Both the position numbers and the translations under genes were made by a program. This document shows positions 5,313-7,557 of a stretch of 7,557 nucleotides of DNA, piece after piece. The stretch is from assembly GCA_021156245.1 (NCBI GenBank), contig JAJNBO010000111.1, positions 1-7,557 of the forward strand, written 5' to 3'. The notes beneath the pieces were generated by a model. The model did not search any database. It was not told where the DNA came from and worked only from the letters and a program-made list of their open reading frames with translations. The DNA is from Ramlibacter sp. Its GTDB lineage: Bacteria > Pseudomonadota > Gammaproteobacteria > Burkholderiales > Burkholderiaceae_C. How positions within the stretch are numbered: the stretch's first letter is position 1; each line of letters opens with the position of its first letter.

Positions 5313-6989
5313 TCAGGGGCCCGTTGCTGCCGCCGCCGCCTGCACGGCAGCGTAGGCAAAGACGATCGCCGGCCCCAGGTTGATCCCCGGTCCGGGATAG
5401 GCGCTGCCCATGATGGACTGCATGTCGTTGCCAGCCGCGAACAAGCCCGGGATGGGAGAATCGCCCCGCAGCACTCGCCCATTGGCATCCGTCACCAGGC
5501 CGGCGCTGGCGCCGATGTCGCCTGGCTGCAGGCGCACGGCATAGAAGGGCCCGACTTCGATGGGACGCAGCGTCGGGTTGGGGGCGACCGCCGGATCGCC
5601 CAGGTTGCGCTGGTAGGCTGTGGTGCCGCGCTGGAAGTCCGCATCGACGCCGCTGCGTGCCATCTCGTTCATCCGGCTTGCCGTGGCGGCCAGCACTCCG
5701 GCGCCTATCCCGAGCCTTGCGCCGAGAGCATCCATCGTCTGCGCCTCGACGAGGTAGCGGTCGCGGATGAAAGCGCCCAGCCCCCGGCCGCCGGGCCGCA
5801 CCATCCCGAGCCCGTACTTCACCAGCGCCTGTCGATCGGCGATGAGCCACGCGTGCGCGAGGTCGCGTTCGAGCATGCGTTCGACGAACTGGTGGTACGA
5901 GCAGCTCTCGTTGAGGAAGCGATGGCCCCCGGGGTCCACCACCATCGTGCCGGGCTTGGCGCGATCCAGCACGAAATGGGGGAACACAGCGGTGCTGCCG
6001 TCGCTGCGCTTGCGCATGGACACCGGCGCCCAGAAGGCAGTGCTTCCTGCGGGACGTCCGATGCGGGCGCCCAGTGCCAGGGCCTGGTCCAGAAGAATAC
6101 CGGGCGAGCTACCGGAGCGCGGCGAGTGGGTCACTTGTGGCGGGATCAGCTCTGCACGGAACCCCGGATGGTCGTTGAAGCCGCCACCGGCCAGTACCAC
6201 GCCGCGTCGCGCCATGACGGTGAGGCGGCGTCCCTGGTGCTCCACCTCGATCCCCGCGACGCGCCCGTCGCACACGACGAGGTCGCCGGTGCGCACCTGC
6301 GTCCACACCGGCACGTTCCGCTGGCGCAGCGAATGCAGCAGCCGGCCGACCAGCGCGTTGCCCATCACCAGCCGGGTGCCGCGCGGATAACGCAGGCGGT
6401 CGCCCGCATGCCGCAGCACCAGGCGCATTGAGTGGGCGAAGGACGCCCGCGAACGGGTCATGTTCAGCAGGTGCCCGATGTCGATGCGGTCGACCATCAT
6501 CCCGCCGAGCACGGTGAACTCCGGGATCGGCGGCCGGACCAGCGCGAGCGCCGCGCCGAGCTGGCGGCCATCGAACGGCAGGCACTCGAGCACGCGGCCC
6601 CGGCTGCTGGCGTCCGGTAACTCGGTCAGGTAGTCGGGATGGTGGGCGAAGGCACGCAACTGCACGGCACTGTGGTCGCACAGGGTGCGCACCGCCTGTG
6701 GCCCGAGCGCGAGAAAGTGATCGCGCAGCGCCCGTGGCGTGCGGCCACCGGTCGCCAGTTCCAGGTAGTGCGCCGCCTTCTCCTGGGTGTCGACCGAGCC
6801 ATCCGCCAGGTGCGTATTGGGAATCCAGAGGGCGCCTGCCGCCAGGGCGCTGGTGCCGCCGATCCACTGCGTGCGTTCCAGCACCAGCACCTTCAGGCCG
6901 GCGATGGCCCCGAACAGGGCGGCGGACAGGCCCGCGCATCCCGCGCCGGCGACGACGAGGTCGAAATCAGTGGTGGAGGGATCCGTCAT
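5313..6989 (-). CDS. FAD-dependent dehydrogenase, 3-ketosteroid dehydrogenase/fumarate reductase flavoprotein class
   Basis: 558 residues from the ATG at 6989. The FAD Rossmann motif GAGCAG (15-20) is followed by E38 at the end of the second strand and by IGGTSALAAGALWIP (43-57), a hallmark of this class. HRFLNES with Y365 follows mid-protein. The C-terminal FAD motif is GLFAAGNDMQS, then YPGPG (531-535), then LGPAIVFAY. In 3-ketosteroid 1-dehydrogenase a Tyr of an NESxxY segment and a YxxxG near the C-terminus supply catalytic groups; Y365, Y531 and G535 fall at matching places, so desaturation next to a ketone is plausible. No signal peptide or haem motif is seen, arguing against a periplasmic flavocytochrome. 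An ATG at 6998 is an equally possible start. One at 7070 would put the likely promoter inside the gene and is disfavoured. Convergent with the TIM-barrel gene and divergent from the IclR gene. A steroid substrate is not supported by the neighbours. Confidence 0.9.
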   Translation of the reverse strand: MTDPSTTDFDLVVAGAGCAGLSAALFGAIAGLKVLVLERTQWIGGTSALAAGALWIPNTHLADGSVDTQEKAAHYLELATGGRTPRALRDHFLALGPQAVRTLCDHSAVQLRAFAHHPDYLTELPDASSRGRVLECLPFDGRQLGAALALVRPPIPEFTVLGGMMVDRIDIGHLLNMTRSRASFAHSMRLVLRHAGDRLRYPRGTRLVMGNALVGRLLHSLRQRNVPVWTQVRTGDLVVCDGRVAGIEVEHQGRRLTVMARRGVVLAGGGFNDHPGFRAELIPPQVTHSPRSGSSPGILLDQALALGARIGRPAGSTAFWAPVSMRKRSDGSTAVFPHFVLDRAKPGTMVVDPGGHRFLNESCSYHQFVERMLERDLAHAWLIADRQALVKYGLGMVRPGGRGLGAFIRDRYLVEAQTMDALGARLGIGAGVLAATASRMNEMARSGVDADFQRGTTAYQRNLGDPAVAPNPTLRPIEVGPFYAVRLQPGDIGASAGLVTDANGRVLRGDSPIPGLFAAGNDMQSIMGSAYPGPGINLGPAIVFAYAAVQAAAAATGP

Positions 6990-7037
6990 CTCGGGCATCT
7001 GGGTGCGCTCTGCGTCGCTGGCACCAGGAAGCGGCGC

Positions 7038-7067
7038 ATCATGCCAGATTTCCTGAACGGCTTTCAA
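7038..7067 (-). promoter_or_regulatory. Probable promoter of the flavoprotein gene
   Basis: On the minus strand TTGAAA (7062-7067, five of six to TTGACA) and CATGAT (7038-7043, four of six to TATAAT) are separated by 18 bases. The start of transcription would fall near 7030, leaving a leader of about 40 bases before the ATG at 6989. The second copy of the shared box lies in the spacer and -35 area. Confidence 0.45.
7048..7065 (-). promoter_or_regulatory. Shared 18-bp box, copy 2 (upstream of the flavoprotein gene)
   Basis: ATTTCCTGAACGGCTTTC on the plus strand, 16 of 18 identical to 4467-4484 in the same orientation. It contains TGAACGGCT (7054-7062), which is also one arm of the adjacent palindrome at 7076-7098, so three copies of this 9-mer (two direct, one inverted) sit within 45 bases. 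It overlaps the predicted promoter spacer, fitting control by the divergently encoded IclR protein. Confidence 0.55.
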
Positions 7068-7075
7068 CATGTGCG

Positions 7076-7098
7076 AGCCGTTCAAAACCTGAACGGCT
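7076..7098. promoter_or_regulatory. Perfect inverted repeat next to the IclR gene, candidate operator
   Basis: AGCCGTTCA (7076-7084) and TGAACGGCT (7090-7098) are perfect 9-bp inverted arms with a 5-base spacer (AAACC). The site ends 33 bases before the IclR ATG and touches a weak -10-like TAAACT (7098-7103). IclR-family proteins bind palindromic sites of this kind and commonly regulate their own gene and a divergent one. I infer autoregulation. Confidence 0.6.
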
Positions 7099-7131
7099 AA
7101 ACTGGGCGTCCCCCACCCAGCCAAGATCCAC

Positions 7132-7557
7132 ATGAGCGGCGCCCTCGAGAAGTCCCTGGCCATCCTCGAGTACCTCGTCGGGTATCCCGACGGGGCATCG
7201 CTCGCGCAGGTCGCGACGGACCTCAACCAGCTGCGCAGTGGCTGCCACCGCACGCTGCACGAGTTGATCAAGTACGGCTACGTCCGGCAACTGCCGCAGC
7301 GCGGCGAATACGCGCTCACCACCAAGTTGGCCTCCATGGGACTGAGCTTCCTGAGCAAGTCCGGCGTCGTCGACATCGCGCAGCCGTTGATCAACCGGTT
7401 GGCGCAGGCCAGCGAGGAACTGGTGCGGCTGGCCATCGTCGACGGGGAGCGGCTCACCCTGGTGGCGAAGGCCCAGGGCGCACGCTCGGGACTGCTGTAC
7501 GACCCGGACATGGGGCTGAACCTGCGCCTGTCGTGCAGCGCCGGCGGCCACGCCTGG
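7132..7557 (+). CDS. IclR-family transcriptional regulator, N-terminal part (3' end outside window)
   Basis: The frame is open to the right edge, giving 142 residues from the ATG at 7132. The winged helix-turn-helix covers about residues 4-65: LEKSLAILEYL opens it, SLAQVATDL is the first helix of the motif, LRSGCHRTL (34-42) is the recognition helix, and YGYVRQ with EYALT forms the wing. A linker helix follows, then the start of the effector-binding domain (EELVRLAIVDGERLTLVAKA), ending at SCSAGGHAW, where the family usually has a GKA-type turn. It should bind DNA as a dimer or tetramer and respond to a small organic, often aromatic, acid. The effector-contact residues lie mostly beyond the window. 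The Shine-Dalgarno is weak. Divergent from the flavoprotein with 142 bases between, which holds the palindrome and shared box. Confidence 0.93.
   Translation, partial: MSGALEKSLAILEYLVGYPDGASLAQVATDLNQLRSGCHRTLHELIKYGYVRQLPQRGEYALTTKLASMGLSFLSKSGVVDIAQPLINRLAQASEELVRLAIVDGERLTLVAKAQGARSGLLYDPDMGLNLRLSCSAGGHAW

Noticed and set aside
4412..5488. Long upstream extension of the tctC reading frame (697 codons in all)
   Set aside because: The extra part lies antisense to the TIM-barrel gene and reads as low-quality, Arg/Gln/Gly-rich sequence; the signal peptide at 4411 marks the true start.
5853..6431. Plus-strand open frames across the flavoprotein gene
   Set aside because: The minus-strand flavoprotein has clear FAD motifs throughout; these are frame shadows.
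5313..6989. Steroid-degradation enzyme
   Set aside because: No other steroid-catabolism gene is visible, and TTT transport suits small acids.
6990..7070. Longer flavoprotein start at 7070
   Set aside because: It would add 27 residues before the FAD motif with no homology-like pattern and would place the predicted promoter and shared box inside the gene.
7039..7551. 170-codon minus-strand open frame over the IclR gene
   Set aside because: Antisense to a well-supported IclR N-terminus and with no recognisable motif.

Overview
This is a high-GC, densely coded bacterial window. The tripartite tricarboxylate transporter (TTT) with a Bug-type binding protein, the IclR regulator and the overall gene repertoire point to a Burkholderiales betaproteobacterium (Comamonadaceae or Alcaligenaceae type). 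That placement is inferred from gene content, not from a marker gene. I see no rRNA, tRNA, CRISPR array, transposase or phage gene. There is no gene-free stretch longer than about 150 bases.

Layout: (1) 2-502, plus strand: the C-terminal part of an unrecognised protein ending in a glycine-rich tail; it looks unrelated to the rest. (2) 4411 down to 520, minus strand: a four-gene operon in the order tctC (Bug binding protein), tctB (small permease), tctA (large permease), then an AroE/shikimate-dehydrogenase-like oxidoreductase. tctB and tctA overlap by ATGA and the dehydrogenase starts 13 bases after tctA. (3) 4502-5308, plus strand, divergent from tctC: a xylose-isomerase-like TIM-barrel enzyme. 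(4) 6989 down to 5313, minus strand, tail-to-tail with the TIM-barrel gene: an FAD-dependent dehydrogenase of the 3-ketosteroid dehydrogenase/fumarate reductase flavoprotein class. (5) 7132 to the window end, plus strand, divergent from the flavoprotein: the N-terminal 142 residues of an IclR-family regulator.

The two divergent intergenic regions (4412-4501 and 6990-7131) share an 18-bp box (16 of 18 identical, same orientation, 55-60 bases upstream of the minus-strand gene in both). Each also carries a perfect inverted repeat built on TGAACG/CGTTCA. The simplest reading is one regulon: the IclR protein controls its own gene, the flavoprotein, the transporter operon and probably the TIM-barrel enzyme.

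The genes together look like a compact uptake-and-catabolism cluster for a small organic acid. The Bug protein and TctAB import it, and the AroE-like enzyme, TIM-barrel enzyme and flavoprotein act on it. The AroE-like enzyme keeps the catalytic Lys/Asp pair but has lost the residues that hold shikimate. The TIM-barrel enzyme has a metal-ligand layout like that of bacterial 3-dehydroshikimate dehydratases. The flavoprotein resembles enzymes that introduce a double bond next to a ketone. A pathway that oxidises, dehydrates and desaturates a ring compound related to, but not the same as, shikimate or quinate is a reasonable hypothesis. The substrate cannot be read from the sequence.
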